Source: Spirochaeta lutea (GTDB lineage: Bacteria; Spirochaetota; Spirochaetia; DSM-27196; Salinispiraceae). From it: 64,000 bases of DNA. Positions 18,055 to 27,352 of the stretch are shown here, one piece after another. The notes beneath the pieces are model-generated. The model was not told the DNA's origin. It saw only the letters and a list, made by a program, of their open reading frames with translations, and ran no database searches. The stretch lies in contig NZ_JNUP01000049.1 of assembly GCF_000758165.1 (NCBI RefSeq), positions 1 through 64,000 of the forward strand, given 5' to 3'. Made by a program: the position numbers and the translations under genes. The first letter of the stretch is position 1. Each line of letters opens with the position of its first letter.

Positions 18055-19495
18055 AGAATTTCTCCATTATCGGCATAGTAGATCCTGTGTGGCGTTCTAG
18101 TTCATTACAGGCTTGAAGAAGTGATAAGTCATGAAATCGCCGACCCACCACCTGTACCCCAACGGGAAGCCGTTCCTCTACAAGCCCGATGGGAAGCGAA
18201 ACAACCGGACTGCCCGTTACACTAAAGGGCACGGTGAACCCTGCCATGGCTTGACCATATAGAACGGAATTACCGTTCATTGTAACTATTTTCATCGGGT
18301 CATGTAATAGGGTTGGAGATTTTCCCGGGTCAAGATGTTTCGGTGCCGCAGTTGCGGTAACCGGACAGATGAAACCATCATATTCTGCGAGAAAAGCCTC
18401 AAGTCTGGCCATAAGACTTTCCCGTTTTATCATCCAGGTATCGAAGGTCTTTCGGCTGGTAGAAACCTGGGTATTCATGAGGGAAAAACCGTTTACCCTT
18501 TTATTTTGCAACTTAACCAACATCCTCAGGAACAGGGGAAGGTTCATCAATTCAAGGCTCAGCAGTGCCCCGAACACCTTATAACATTCAAAAACATCCA
18601 TCGGGAGTTCACTCACCTGTACCATAGTAATACCGGTGTGCTCACAGCGGCGGATAAAATCCCTAATAGAACGTTTATAGCCATCATCAACCTCAATGCC
18701 CGGCCATGAGTCTGTCCAAAGGAATTTGAGCTTGCTCTGTTCGGGGGGGAGGAGATATCCCAGCTCGGGTTGAAAGGCATCGGGTCCGGAAATGATCGAT
18801 ACCCCCAGGGTGAGATCCTCGAGGGATCTGGCCACAAGCCCCGGAACCGCCATGTTTCTGGGGGGACGGAACCCTGTTTTTGGTCCTCCTGGGTGTAGAC
18901 CGTATCGAGAAACCGCATAATCAGTCGGGCGTAACCCGTAAACACCGCAAAAATGAGCTGGAATTCTAATGGAACCAGCTAAATCACTCCCAACCTCGAG
19001 GAAGCTCATGTTGGACGCTACTGCAGCAGCCCCGGCAGTACTTCCCCCGGATGTCCGCGTTACATCCCAAGGATTATTCGTTACTCCGAAGATGGGACTG
19101 TTTGCTTGGAAATCCATGGCCATAAAGGGTAGGTTTGTCTTGCCAAGAATAACCGCCCCCTCCTTCCGTAAGCGGGCCACCACCGTGGCATCAAAATCCG
19201 GAACCTGTTGCGCAAAGCTTTTCATGCTGTTGGTGGTCCGGAGGTTTTTTGTGGCAAAGTGGTCCTTGATGGTAATTGGAATGCCCTCAAGAAGCCGGGG
19301 ATTTCCCTTTTTGATACGTTCATCCGAGATCTTTGCCGCGGCCATTGCTTCCCTATAGTTGAGGGTAACAATGCTGTTAATTGCGGGGTTAACCGTTTCA
19401 ATCTGCTGAAAGCATGTTGCTGTCAGCTCCTGGCAGGTAATCCGTTGCTCTTTAAGAGCCTGAAGGGTTGTATGCATAGTGTTTTGTGTAATCAT
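18047..19495 (-). CDS. Amidase signature family hydrolase
   Basis: 482-aa amidase of the Ser-cisSer-Lys family. Catalytic Lys in PITIKDHFATK, cis-Ser in TSGGSTAGAAAVAS (family GGSSGG loop), nucleophile Ser in GSDLAGSIRIPAHFCGVYG. AAGGAG precedes ATG 19495. Substrate unknown; family members cleave fatty-acid, aryl or short amides. Base composition of this gene and the coupled AraC gene is visibly more AT-rich than neighbours, suggesting recent acquisition as a pair. Confidence 0.9.
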   Translation of the reverse strand: MITQNTMHTTLQALKEQRITCQELTATCFQQIETVNPAINSIVTLNYREAMAAAKISDERIKKGNPRLLEGIPITIKDHFATKNLRTTNSMKSFAQQVPDFDATVVARLRKEGAVILGKTNLPFMAMDFQANSPIFGVTNNPWDVTRTSGGSTAGAAAVASNMSFLEVGSDLAGSIRIPAHFCGVYGLRPTDYAVSRYGLHPGGPKTGFRPPRNMAVPGLVARSLEDLTLGVSIISGPDAFQPELGYLLPPEQSKLKFLWTDSWPGIEVDDGYKRSIRDFIRRCEHTGITMVQVSELPMDVFECYKVFGALLSLELMNLPLFLRMLVKLQNKRVNGFSLMNTQVSTSRKTFDTWMIKRESLMARLEAFLAEYDGFICPVTATAAPKHLDPGKSPTLLHDPMKIVTMNGNSVLYGQAMAGFTVPFSVTGSPVVSLPIGLVEERLPVGVQVVGRRFHDLSLLQACNELERHTGSTMPIMEKFFG

Positions 19496-19717
19496 GGTCT
19501 ACTCCTTGTAGGGAATGGTACGCGGAGTAGACCGGGGCTTCTTGATTTTTTTTGCTGGATTCTAACGCCCAGGGGATGGAAACTGCCTCCACCTAACAGT
19601 TCCTAAGCTATGAAAAACGCTCAGTGCTTTGTTCTCCAGCCAGGGCACACCTCAAGCTTCTCGGACACTTCCATCGAGTTAACTGTCAGGTACCCAACGG
19701 AGAGGGTGCTAATTACC

Positions 19718-19783
19718 ATTCTTAAGAATTTTAGAGGATCATACCTTACCCGTGAGCCCACGAAGAGCGTAAGGTATGATCCT
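19718..19783 (-). terminator. Strong hairpin after the mannobiose operon
   Basis: A perfect 15-bp inverted repeat, AGGATCATACCTTAC (19735-19749) with its complement at 19769-19783, and an inner CGTG/CACG stem in the 19-nt loop. Read leftwards it follows the GH130 stop by 15 nt. The downstream tract TCTAAAATTCTTAAG has only scattered Ts, and includes a perfect ATTCTTAAGAAT palindrome at 19718-19729. It is likely a terminator or mRNA-stabilising stem. Confidence 0.6.
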
Positions 19784-19797
19784 ACCAGAACCCAGGC

Positions 19798-20976
19798 TTA
19801 GCGATTCGCCCGGATGAGTTCTATACGCTGAAGAACCGAACCCCGGCTGGTGACCCCGTCTTCGGGAGTGTTCAGACAGTAGTCCACCAGGCGTTCCAGG
19901 GAGGTCTCGGCCACATGCATCCGGGTATCGCTGGATGCATAGTAGAGCAGAACCCGGCCGGAGGGCTCGGCGACGGCGCCGTTAATAAATACGACATTGG
20001 ATACATCACCCACCCGCTCGTCCTGCTCCGGCGCTAGGAGGTACCCACCCGGGCGAGCGATGACCCGGGTGGGGTCGTCCAGGGCGGTCATGAAGGCGTA
20101 GACCACATACCGGAGGCCTGCCGCGGTGTTTCGCACCCCGTGGACAAGGTGAACCCAGCCCTGGGGGGTCTTTAGGGGCGGGGCTCCGGCCCCGTTTTTG
20201 CTCTCCTTGATGGTGTGGTAGACCCGTGGATCCAGGAGCCGTTCTTCGGCTATGACGGCACCCTCCATGGTGTCGGTCAACCCCCAGCAGATCCCGCCCC
20301 CGGAGCCGGTCTCGATGAATCCGTCCTGGGGCCGGGTGTAGAGTAGGTACCGGCCCTGAACAAATTCGGGGTGCAATACGACGTTACGCTGCTGGGGGCT
20401 GGGGGTAATCAGATCGGGCAGACGTTCCCAGGATTCCATATCCTTGGTTCGTAGGATTGCGGCGGTAGCGGTGGCGCTGCTGGTATCCCCCGGGGCCGCC
20501 CCGGGGTCCTTCCTCTCGGCGCAGTATATGCCGTAGATCCAACCGTCCTCATGCTGGGTCAGTCGCATATCGTAGGCGTTGGTTTCCTGCTCAGCATTCC
20601 CGGGGGGGTCAAAGAGCAGGGGTTCTCCGATAAATGTAAAGGTGTCCGTACCGGTAGGGCTCTCCGCTACCGCGAAGAAGCTCTTGCGATCCCAGCCCTC
20701 TACCCGGCAGACCAGGCGGTACCTGCCCTTCCAGAGGATAGCGCCGGCGTTAAACACCGCGTTAATTCCCAGGCGCTGCATGAGATACGGATTGGTCTCA
20801 TACCGCAAATCGTAGCGCCACTCTAGGGGTACGGAATCTGCGGTTACCACGGGGTGTTGAAAGCGCTCATAAATCCCGTTCCCGGGCAGAAGTGCTTTGT
20901 TGGGACGGTTCACCCCGGCCTCAAATTCCGCCCGTAGGGCGGCAAGCCGGTTATTCCATTCTTCTCTTGTCATCAT
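19798..20976 (-). CDS. GH130 beta-mannoside phosphorylase (4-O-mannosyl-glucose phosphorylase type)
   Basis: 392 aa, five-bladed propeller. Family segments: [23 protein letters not shown] then [15 protein letters not shown], and the catalytic Asp in [17 protein letters not shown]. In known systems (Bacteroides fragilis, Ruminococcus albus) this enzyme phosphorolyses mannosyl-glucose to mannose 1-phosphate and glucose after the partner epimerase has converted mannobiose. The partner is the gene directly upstream: its TAA overlaps this ATG by 1 nt (TAATG), so translation is coupled. Confidence 0.9.
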   Translation of the reverse strand: MMTREEWNNRLAALRAEFEAGVNRPNKALLPGNGIYERFQHPVVTADSVPLEWRYDLRYETNPYLMQRLGINAVFNAGAILWKGRYRLVCRVEGWDRKSFFAVAESPTGTDTFTFIGEPLLFDPPGNAEQETNAYDMRLTQHEDGWIYGIYCAERKDPGAAPGDTSSATATAAILRTKDMESWERLPDLITPSPQQRNVVLHPEFVQGRYLLYTRPQDGFIETGSGGGICWGLTDTMEGAVIAEERLLDPRVYHTIKESKNGAGAPPLKTPQGWVHLVHGVRNTAAGLRYVVYAFMTALDDPTRVIARPGGYLLAPEQDERVGDVSNVVFINGAVAEPSGRVLLYYASSDTRMHVAETSLERLVDYCLNTPEDGVTSRGSVLQRIELIRANR

Positions 20977-22400
20977 TAGGACTTCTCCTCTATGGAAGCC
21001 AGGAGCGCCCGGCTTCGTTCTAGTATTTCCATGCAGGCTCGGCCGTTATGGTAGGGGGTCTTCCAGAGACCGCCCTTCTCCCGGGTAAGGTCCGGCCGGT
21101 CCTGGTCATCCAGGGCCCAATGCCATTCGCCGTTCTCGGCGCGCTGGTGCTCCAGGCAGTACCGCCAGACGCCCTCGGCTGCCCGCAGATAGTCCAGATT
21201 CCCGGTGGCCTGGTAGGCATTGAGAAACCCCACAGCCCCCTCGGCTTGGACCCACCAAATCCGGGTCGTATCCCGGGTTTCGGGCTTATCCGGATCGTGA
21301 TGTTCATTGGCGAGCCACCAACCGGCATGATCCAGTCCGCGATGGTACACCGCCGCAGCCATACGCCGGCCAACCTCGGAGGCTACCCCCCGGAGATTGG
21401 AATCACCCAGGACCTCTGCAGCCTCCATAAGCAGCCAGCTGGTCTCGATATCGTGGCCGTAGCTCACCGCCCGGTCCAGGCGCGACCAGTCCTCGGTAAA
21501 AAACAGCCCCTGGTGGTCACCCTGAACGACCCGCTGGGCAATAGTCCGGATCAGGGAGCCCAGGGCCTCGGCCACGGGTGGGGTGGGCTCAATCCGGTAG
21601 TAGTTGGTGTAGGCTTCCAGGACGTGGAGATTGGTATTCATGCTCTTCTCACAGTCCATGTCCACCGGGGACAGCCGGCGGTCCTTGGCGGGGCTCCAGT
21701 CGGCTTCGCAGGCCTCCCGGTACCCCCCGTGCACCCCGTCCCTCCCGTAGGTCTCCAGCAGCCGGAAGATTTCTCCGCAGCGCCGGCGGATGTCCTGGAT
21801 TCGCTGCTCCTCGGGGAGCCGGCTGAGTCCCCCCGGTTCCCGGGACTGGGAAGCGCCAGATGGGGGTTCTTGGTGGCCCCGGGCATTCTCTCCGGTACGA
21901 ACCTCAGCATTCCGGCCCGGTCCTTCGGCGGGGCGAGTCCGGGGGAGCTCCTGGGGTTCCCGCCCGGGACCGCCGAACTCAGGATTCCGCAGAAGCTCGC
22001 TGTAGCCGTAGAGGGCAAAGGCCTGGCCGTAGATCTGTTTTTTAGAAACCACCGGTTCCGAGCCGTCCCCCCGTACTGACCAAAAGAACCCCCCGTGCTC
22101 GGTATCCCAGAACCAGCGGTCCAGGTAGGTTTCGGCGTACTCAGCGGTTTCCAGCCACCGGGTGTCCCGAGTGCGGGCCCCTGCAGCGTAGGTCCAGAGA
22201 AACCTGGCATGGGCTACCAGCCCCTTGGCATGCCCGGGATCGCCCTTGTTCTGACCATCGATGAGCCCGAAAAACCCTCCGTTATGCCGATCCACGGCGT
22301 AGCGGTTCCAGTACGGAAGGATATTCTCATCCAGCTCCTTCCGGGCCGCGTCGGCCATCCACCTGAGCACCTGGGCATCGTAATCGTTTCCCACATCCAC
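20976..22400 (-). CDS. Cellobiose/mannobiose 2-epimerase (AGE superfamily) with a low-complexity insert
   Basis: 474 aa, longer than the usual 390-420. Epimerises the reducing-end sugar of beta-1,4 disaccharides. Family features: [27 protein letters not shown] with a catalytic His, [16 protein letters not shown]. Between about residues 142 and 205 is a Gly/Pro/Glu/Arg-rich stretch absent from the fold, which accounts for the extra length. Start is GTG: 22400, or GTG 22394, which has the better-spaced GGAGGT. Downstream of a LacI operator and coupled to the GH130 gene. Confidence 0.88.
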   Translation of the reverse strand: MDVGNDYDAQVLRWMADAARKELDENILPYWNRYAVDRHNGGFFGLIDGQNKGDPGHAKGLVAHARFLWTYAAGARTRDTRWLETAEYAETYLDRWFWDTEHGGFFWSVRGDGSEPVVSKKQIYGQAFALYGYSELLRNPEFGGPGREPQELPRTRPAEGPGRNAEVRTGENARGHQEPPSGASQSREPGGLSRLPEEQRIQDIRRRCGEIFRLLETYGRDGVHGGYREACEADWSPAKDRRLSPVDMDCEKSMNTNLHVLEAYTNYYRIEPTPPVAEALGSLIRTIAQRVVQGDHQGLFFTEDWSRLDRAVSYGHDIETSWLLMEAAEVLGDSNLRGVASEVGRRMAAAVYHRGLDHAGWWLANEHHDPDKPETRDTTRIWWVQAEGAVGFLNAYQATGNLDYLRAAEGVWRYCLEHQRAENGEWHWALDDQDRPDLTREKGGLWKTPYHNGRACMEILERSRALLASIEEKS

Positions 22401-22461
22401 CTCCGTACCGGCACACGGGTGAGGCAGCGCTTCCTAGTGGAATCATTCTGGATCTCAATTC

Positions 22462-22516
22462 CGAAACCGGTTTCGTATTATGGTACAAGAATACGCTGCT
22501 TTCCCGGCTCTGTCAA
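22462..22516 (-). promoter_or_regulatory. Promoter and LacI-type operator of the mannobiose operon
   Basis: Minus strand: TTGACA (22516-22511, overlapping the lacI stop codon), 17-nt spacer, TATTCT (22493-22488). Just past the expected start site lies CGAAACCGGTTTCG (22462-22475), a perfect 14-bp palindrome with the CG centre typical of LacI-family operators. Binding there would block transcription of the epimerase and phosphorylase. Confidence 0.85.
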
Positions 22517-23586
22517 CGGATATTTAGACTTCCCGGGACCAGCCGGTGGGGCTGTTCGGGGGGCCGACCTTCCAGGAGGGATAGAAGCATATCCACTGCC
22601 TGGGATCCCAGGGCCTCCACGGGCTGACGGATGGCCGCCATGGGGGGGTAGAAAAAGTCCAGGTACTCGTAGTCGTCGTTCACTACCAGGGTCTCCAAGG
22701 CTGGAATTCCGGAGGCTTCGGGGCGGCTTTCGGAACCGTGGGGATGGTCGGTGCGGGTCAGGGTTCCAGGGTGATTCAAATGCCCGTGCTCCCTGAGCCA
22801 GGCCAGAGACTTGAACATGAGATTCCCTCCGGCAGAGATGTACAGCCCGTCGGGAATCTGCCCGGGGGCATGGGAATCACCCCCAAAGAGAGAGGCCATG
22901 GCCTTCCGGATGCTGGAAGTCTGGTAATCCCTGGACTCCGCCTGGAGACATTTCGGGCCGAGGATGTCCATGAATCCATCCAGACGCTCCTGGTTGTACC
23001 CCAACCCCCGGGGGCCGGTAATGATGCCCGGGATCCGGCACCCCGAGGCAGCCAGATGACGGGCAGCCATTCTGCCGCTTTCTCGGTTGTCGGTATCAAC
23101 CCGGTAATGTTCAAAGGATTGGGTGCGCCCCAGGGTAACGAAGGGAATTTCCGATTCCAGGAGCAGCCGGGCTCCCCGGGGATCCAGGAGCTCGGCAATG
23201 ACGATGATGCCGTCAACCTGCCGGGACCGCAGGGCCTGCTCGTAGATCGGGCCGGTATCGCTGCCCCGGCGGGGGCTCAGGAGGATAATGGAATACCCTG
23301 CCTCCGCCGAGCGGTGCACCGTGGCGGCGATGAGCTCCGCCCAGTAGCTCTCATCCAGGGGGTGGTCGGGATCCAGGGGCAGGAGCAGACCGATGCAGTT
23401 GGAGCGCCGGGATGCCAGGGACTGCGCCGCCGAACTCGGATGGTAATCCACGCGCCGAACAATTGCCATAACCCGTTCCCTGGTCTCTTCTCCCACATCG
23501 GACCGGCCGTTGAGTACCTTGGAAACCGTTCCCTTGGTAACCCCGGCCAGTCGGGCAATCTCGCTGATGGTAATTCGCTGAGCCAT
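22513..23586 (-). CDS. LacI-family transcriptional regulator
   Basis: 357 aa. N-terminal LacI helix-turn-helix ITISEIARLAGVTKGTVSKVLNG (about 5-27) plus hinge helix SSAAQSLASRR, then a periplasmic-binding-protein-like sensor. Start at ATG 23586 fits the family exactly; an in-frame extension to 23703 would add a non-homologous Pro-rich tail. No Shine-Dalgarno; TATCAT (23597-23592) is 5 nt before the ATG. Likely represses the mannobiose operon through the operator at 22462. Low-complexity inserts near GGDSHAPGQIP and HPHGSESRPEASG contain or adjoin the dispersed GGTGATTC motif. Confidence 0.9.
   Translation of the reverse strand: MAQRITISEIARLAGVTKGTVSKVLNGRSDVGEETRERVMAIVRRVDYHPSSAAQSLASRRSNCIGLLLPLDPDHPLDESYWAELIAATVHRSAEAGYSIILLSPRRGSDTGPIYEQALRSRQVDGIIVIAELLDPRGARLLLESEIPFVTLGRTQSFEHYRVDTDNRESGRMAARHLAASGCRIPGIITGPRGLGYNQERLDGFMDILGPKCLQAESRDYQTSSIRKAMASLFGGDSHAPGQIPDGLYISAGGNLMFKSLAWLREHGHLNHPGTLTRTDHPHGSESRPEASGIPALETLVVNDDYEYLDFFYPPMAAIRQPVEALGSQAVDMLLSLLEGRPPEQPHRLVPGSLNIR
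22769..22786 (+). repeat. Copy of dispersed GGTGATTC motif, inside lacI
   Basis: GGGTGATTCAAATGCCCG, a near-perfect match to the motif, lying antisense within a low-complexity stretch of the LacI gene. Confidence 0.5.
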
Positions 23587-23760
23587 GGCCCATGATACCA
23601 CGGGTTTTCCCCGGGTTCTACGCCCCGGGGCGGAGGAATCGTCCCGGAATAGGGGCGCCGGGGCGGGCTCGTTCAGGAACAGCGGGGAGAAGCTGCGTTC
23701 CATGGATCCCGGGATGGGCAGGCCGGTACCCAGACGAAGACCGATTACTAGGCCCGGGCC

Positions 23761-24522
23761 CTATATTGAGGGTGCCCAGTGTTCGGTCCTGAGACCCAGG
23801 GCGGATAGCAGCTGGTGGCGAAGCTCGGCGTAGGCACCGCTTCCGGGCTCCCGGGGGCGGTCCAGGAGAACCGGGGTATCCAGGGTGATACGGCCCGGCC
23901 TGGGTGCCAATACCAGGATTCTATCCGCTAGGATCAGGGCCTCGTCCACATCGTGGGTTACCAGGAGGATGGTTTTGCCTTCTTCCTCCCAGAGTGTAAG
24001 GAGATCCTGCTGCATCCGCATCCGGGTTATGGCATCCAGGGCACCGAAGGGTTCGTCCATCAACAAGATATCCGGATCCATTACCAGGGCGCGGGCCAGG
24101 GCGGCCCGCTGACGCATGCCCCCGGAAAGCTGTCCGGGAAAGTAGGATTCAAAGCCTGTTAGTCCGACCCGGGTTAGGGCCTGGGCCGCCCGGGTGCTGC
24201 GTTCCTTCCGGGGTAGGCCGCGGTATTCCAGGCCGAGTTCCACATTTTTTCGAATCCGGCGCCAAGGGAGAAGCCCATCCTGTTGAAAGACCATCATTGT
24301 TCTGCCGGATAAACGACACCGTCCCCCGCTGGCTGGGGTCAAGCCTGCAACCATGGATAGCAAGGTGCTTTTTCCGCATCCTGAGGGGCCCAGGAGGGCG
24401 ACCAGCTGTCCGGGTTGTACTGAAAATGAGAGTGGTTCCAGGACATTCAAATCACCATAAACCTTAGAGATACCCTCCACCCGGATGCTGCCCCGGGGGA
24501 CTTCGATTTCTTGGCTATTCAT
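23761..24522 (-). CDS. ABC transporter ATP-binding protein, SsuB/TauB type
   Basis: 253 aa. Walker A GPSGCGKST, Q-loop MMVFQQDGLLPW, signature LSGGMRQRAALARALV, Walker B ILLMDEPFGALD, switch His LVTHDVDEAL. Last gene of the binding protein - permease - ATPase operon 26259 to 23761; its start overlaps the permease end by 8 nt. Related to but clearly distinct from the ATPase at 12978. Confidence 0.93.
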   Translation of the reverse strand: MNSQEIEVPRGSIRVEGISKVYGDLNVLEPLSFSVQPGQLVALLGPSGCGKSTLLSMVAGLTPASGGRCRLSGRTMMVFQQDGLLPWRRIRKNVELGLEYRGLPRKERSTRAAQALTRVGLTGFESYFPGQLSGGMRQRAALARALVMDPDILLMDEPFGALDAITRMRMQQDLLTLWEEEGKTILLVTHDVDEALILADRILVLAPRPGRITLDTPVLLDRPREPGSGAYAELRHQLLSALGLRTEHWAPSI

Positions 24523-25294
24523 GTTGAGCGTACCTCCAAAGCAATAGTCTGCGTTTCAGTAGTTCCAAGACCACCTGGTCCATGAGGGCGGCAAACACCC
24601 CGATCACCACAATGTGGGCCAAAACACCGGACATATCGGCAATCTCCCCTGCAAAGGTGATGGACCACCCCAGGCCGATACCCACCCCGGCGACCATCTC
24701 CGCCGCAACCAGGGCGCGCCAGGCATTGCCGAAGCTGATCTGCGCACCGGTGATGATGGACGGAAAGACCTCGGGCAGGTAGATGCTTGTCAGGACCCGG
24801 AGTTTTCCCGCCCCCAGTGCCCGGGCCACCCGGATATGCAGGGGCTCAACCTGCTCCGCGGCGCTCATCACGCTTTGGACCATGGGATAAAAACTGGCCA
24901 GGGTAACTACGACAATGATGGGGCCGTCACCGAATCCCATGGTTATAACCAAGAGGGGTACCCAGGTTATGGGAGGCACAGATTGCAGAACCGACACCAG
25001 AGCCCGAAGGTACGTCCGCAGCCAGGGGAGAATTCCCGAGGCCAGACCCAAAAGGGTTCCCGACAGGGCTGCAGTCAGGTATGCGCTACCCAGCCGGGCC
25101 AGGCTGATTCCCAGGGCCTCGGCAAATTCCCGGCTCGAAAGGATCGTCCCCAGGCGTGCAAATACCTGGGGTATCCCCGGCAGCAAGAAGCTGGGAAAGA
25201 GTCCCGCAGCCCCCTGCCAAACTCCTGCGATGGTCGCGGCCACAGCGAGGTAGGCCAGGATCCGTTTGGTGATTATTCCCTTGCCTGCTGCCAT
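24515..25294 (-). CDS. ABC transporter permease, SsuC/TauC type
   Basis: 259 aa, about six membrane helices, with the coupling loop HIRVARALGAGKLRVLTSIYLPEVFPSI and the preceding VLQSVPPITWVPLLVITMGFGDGP segment of this family. Overlaps the binding-protein gene by 22 nt and the ATPase gene by 8 nt, so the three are one unit. Confidence 0.92.
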   Translation of the reverse strand: MAAGKGIITKRILAYLAVAATIAGVWQGAAGLFPSFLLPGIPQVFARLGTILSSREFAEALGISLARLGSAYLTAALSGTLLGLASGILPWLRTYLRALVSVLQSVPPITWVPLLVITMGFGDGPIIVVVTLASFYPMVQSVMSAAEQVEPLHIRVARALGAGKLRVLTSIYLPEVFPSIITGAQISFGNAWRALVAAEMVAGVGIGLGWSITFAGEIADMSGVLAHIVVIGVFAALMDQVVLELLKRRLLLWRYAQHE

Positions 25295-26259
25295 GATAGA
25301 TCCAGGATTTCATCCAGATTTACCGCGCCGGATAACAGGTTCTCCCGGCGCATAATGCCCTCGACCTGGTATATCCGGTCGATATCCTGGGCAGTCAGCT
25401 GCCAGTTGAAGGTGTTGGCACGGACGGCTTCCTCGATGACCTGGACTGCCGGAATGGGTCCCTGGGGGGTATCCAGGGTATCGCCTTGGATGAAGTAGTG
25501 GGAGATCAACCGGGCGGCCTGTTGGGGGTTGTCGGTCAGAATTTCGATAGCGTCCTTCTGCGCTTCTAGTACCGCCTCAAGACGGCTTCGGTCCTGCCGC
25601 CAGGTTTCGCCGCTGGTTATGACTACCATACAGGGAAAGGGCCAGTGATCACCGATCTCATAGATTTCTTCCACCGGAGCGGTGTACTGGGCTATTCGGG
25701 CGTAAGGTTCAAACAAGAAGGCGGCATCAACCCCGCCGGCTACCAGGGATTGCACTGCTACAGCAGGGGAGACATAGCGCATGGTCAAATCCCGTTTAGT
25801 CAGATCGGCATCGGGTAGTACAACATTGGAGAGAACCACATCAGCCGTTGATCCCTGCTTCTGGGATGCTAAACTCCGGCCCCGCAGGCCGGAAACCCCG
25901 GTTATTCCCCGGTCCTTTCGCACCAGGATGGAGTGGTAGCCCCGCTGAGCACCCCCAATGATCTTCAGGTCCGCTCCCCGGGAGGCCCAACTCAGGGCAT
26001 TGGTAAAGCCTAGTACACCAACATCCAGGCTCCCGGTAACGATGCCCTTTATCAGATCGGTTCCGCTGGAAAACCGCACCAATTCTACATCCAGACCGTA
26101 CTGGGCATAGAGGCCTGCCTCGTAGGCTACATGAACCGGTGCATCATCCATGACATTCACATACCCGATGACGGTACGCTCGGGGGTTTCTGCCGTTACA
26201 GGACCGACAATACCCAGGATGACTACCAGTACGAACAAAAATCTGAGACCTTTTATCAT
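25273..26259 (-). CDS. ABC transporter substrate-binding protein, SsuA/NMT1-like
   Basis: 328 aa. Signal peptide MIKGLRFLFVLVVILGIVGPVTA then a type II binding fold: VIGYVNVMDDAPVHVAYEAGLY, GTDLIKGIVTGSLDVGVLGFTNAL, and AAFLFEPYARIA. Such proteins bind sulfonates, taurine, nitrate or thiamine-precursor-like molecules. AAGGAGG lies 5 nt before ATG 26259. First gene of the operon, under the promoter at 26282-26309. Confidence 0.9.
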   Translation of the reverse strand: MIKGLRFLFVLVVILGIVGPVTAETPERTVIGYVNVMDDAPVHVAYEAGLYAQYGLDVELVRFSSGTDLIKGIVTGSLDVGVLGFTNALSWASRGADLKIIGGAQRGYHSILVRKDRGITGVSGLRGRSLASQKQGSTADVVLSNVVLPDADLTKRDLTMRYVSPAVAVQSLVAGGVDAAFLFEPYARIAQYTAPVEEIYEIGDHWPFPCMVVITSGETWRQDRSRLEAVLEAQKDAIEILTDNPQQAARLISHYFIQGDTLDTPQGPIPAVQVIEEAVRANTFNWQLTAQDIDRIYQVEGIMRRENLLSGAVNLDEILDLSWQQARE

Positions 26260-26281
26260 ATGATCCTCCTTATGGTTTCTT

Positions 26282-26315
26282 TGTATATTAAGTCGCGTTA
26301 GTATGTCAACAATAG
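26282..26315 (-). promoter_or_regulatory. Promoter and shared 20-bp box of the second SsuABC-like operon
   Basis: Minus strand: TTGACA (26309-26304), 16-nt spacer, TATACA (26287-26282). The plus-strand box CGTTANTANGTCAACAATAG at 26296-26315 is the same as at 15637-15656, again over the -35. Confidence 0.7.
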
Positions 26316-26470
26316 AAAGGCAGTTTTATTCAAGAAGGTTCATTCAAAACCCCGTTTTGGATGATCCATGCTCCTGAATAATAAATGTACGTCTTTTCCT
26401 GGGCACTAGAGATACCCGCCTCCTCGTGGTGATGCCGTTTCCACGGGGGTGGGGTATGCCGGGGGCAAAT

Positions 26471-26486
26471 TAGCCAATTTTGGCTA
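26471..26486. promoter_or_regulatory. Short inverted repeat, operator-like
   Basis: TAGCCA and TGGCTA separated by ATTT, in the 299-bp gap between the divergent ABC operon and the gene at 26559. Possibly an operator; too short to call. Confidence 0.3.
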
Positions 26487-26558
26487 TGGAATTCCTGTTG
26501 CTCCATCCCTCAGGATGGTAATAGGGTACCGTGGCGACGTTACTCTAGGGAGGAGCAT

Positions 26559-27194
26559 ATGACTCAGACCACAATCCTGCGAACCCGGGATCCAAAGCAT
26601 GTACGGGAATTCCTAAGCCTGGAACTAGTACCCGGTGAATCCCCTGACCGCCAGGAGCTTCGGCTTACGGATATGGAGGTTCGGGATGTGTTCCGTACCT
26701 GCCCCCTTCTCCAGGACGGTAAGCTCGCGACCCACCCTACACCGGAGAACCCTGTTCTCTATTTTAGAGACGGCTCAAAGATAGTCGGATCCAGGATCCT
26801 TGAACCCAGATCCGAAGAGCAACGGATTACCCGGGTCTACACCTATCCCGGGAGGGTGGCTACCGCGGTGTTGACCTTTGATCATCGCGGCCAGATGAAG
26901 GAAAACCGCCAGTACATCTCAACCCAAACCGGGAATTCGGTTAAGATTTTTCTGGATGAATCCTTGGTGGGATTTCTGCGTCATGAGGACCGGGCTGTTA
27001 CCCTAAGCTATAAGGATGCCCAGGATCAGTGGGATGTTGAGGCTGTTGAGATTGAACATGGATGGCGATTACAGACCAGCATCAGCGGCACCCAAACCCA
27101 ATTGGTCTTCGCCCGACCCGGTACGGCTAAACCCCTCGCCTTGGGGCTTCTCTTTCTGTTTACCCTGGGGTTCATACCCTACTACCCGAATTGA
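26559..27194 (+). CDS. Uncharacterised protein with a C-terminal membrane anchor
   Basis: 211 aa, not recognised. No signal peptide. The body (1-185) is hydrophilic and rich in beta-strand patterns (alternating KIVGSRILEPR, RVYTYPGRVATAVLTF, KIFLDESLVGFL). One hydrophobic helix, PLALGLLFLFTLGFIPYY, ends the chain, so the protein is probably tail-anchored with its body in the cytoplasm. GGGAGG precedes ATG 26559, supporting real translation. It lies between two ABC operons with no close partner. Confidence 0.7.
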   Translation: MTQTTILRTRDPKHVREFLSLELVPGESPDRQELRLTDMEVRDVFRTCPLLQDGKLATHPTPENPVLYFRDGSKIVGSRILEPRSEEQRITRVYTYPGRVATAVLTFDHRGQMKENRQYISTQTGNSVKIFLDESLVGFLRHEDRAVTLSYKDAQDQWDVEAVEIEHGWRLQTSISGTQTQLVFARPGTAKPLALGLLFLFTLGFIPYYPN

Positions 27195-27352
27195 ACCTGG
27201 ACCTGTAGCCCCCACCCTCGAACCGGTACAAAAGTACCGCAAATTCCGAGAAAAAATGTGATAATTGTTACTCCCCGGATCAGAAAAGCAGCCATAGCAT
27301 GGTACGTATCCGGGAAGAGAGGCCCGGAGAAAAATCCGAAGGAGGAACGGGT

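Noticed and set aside
22769-22786. tRNA T-loop-like sequence (GATTCAAAT, also GATTCGAAT at 48543)
   Set aside because: No acceptor, D or anticodon stems can be formed around either; they are copies of the dispersed motif.
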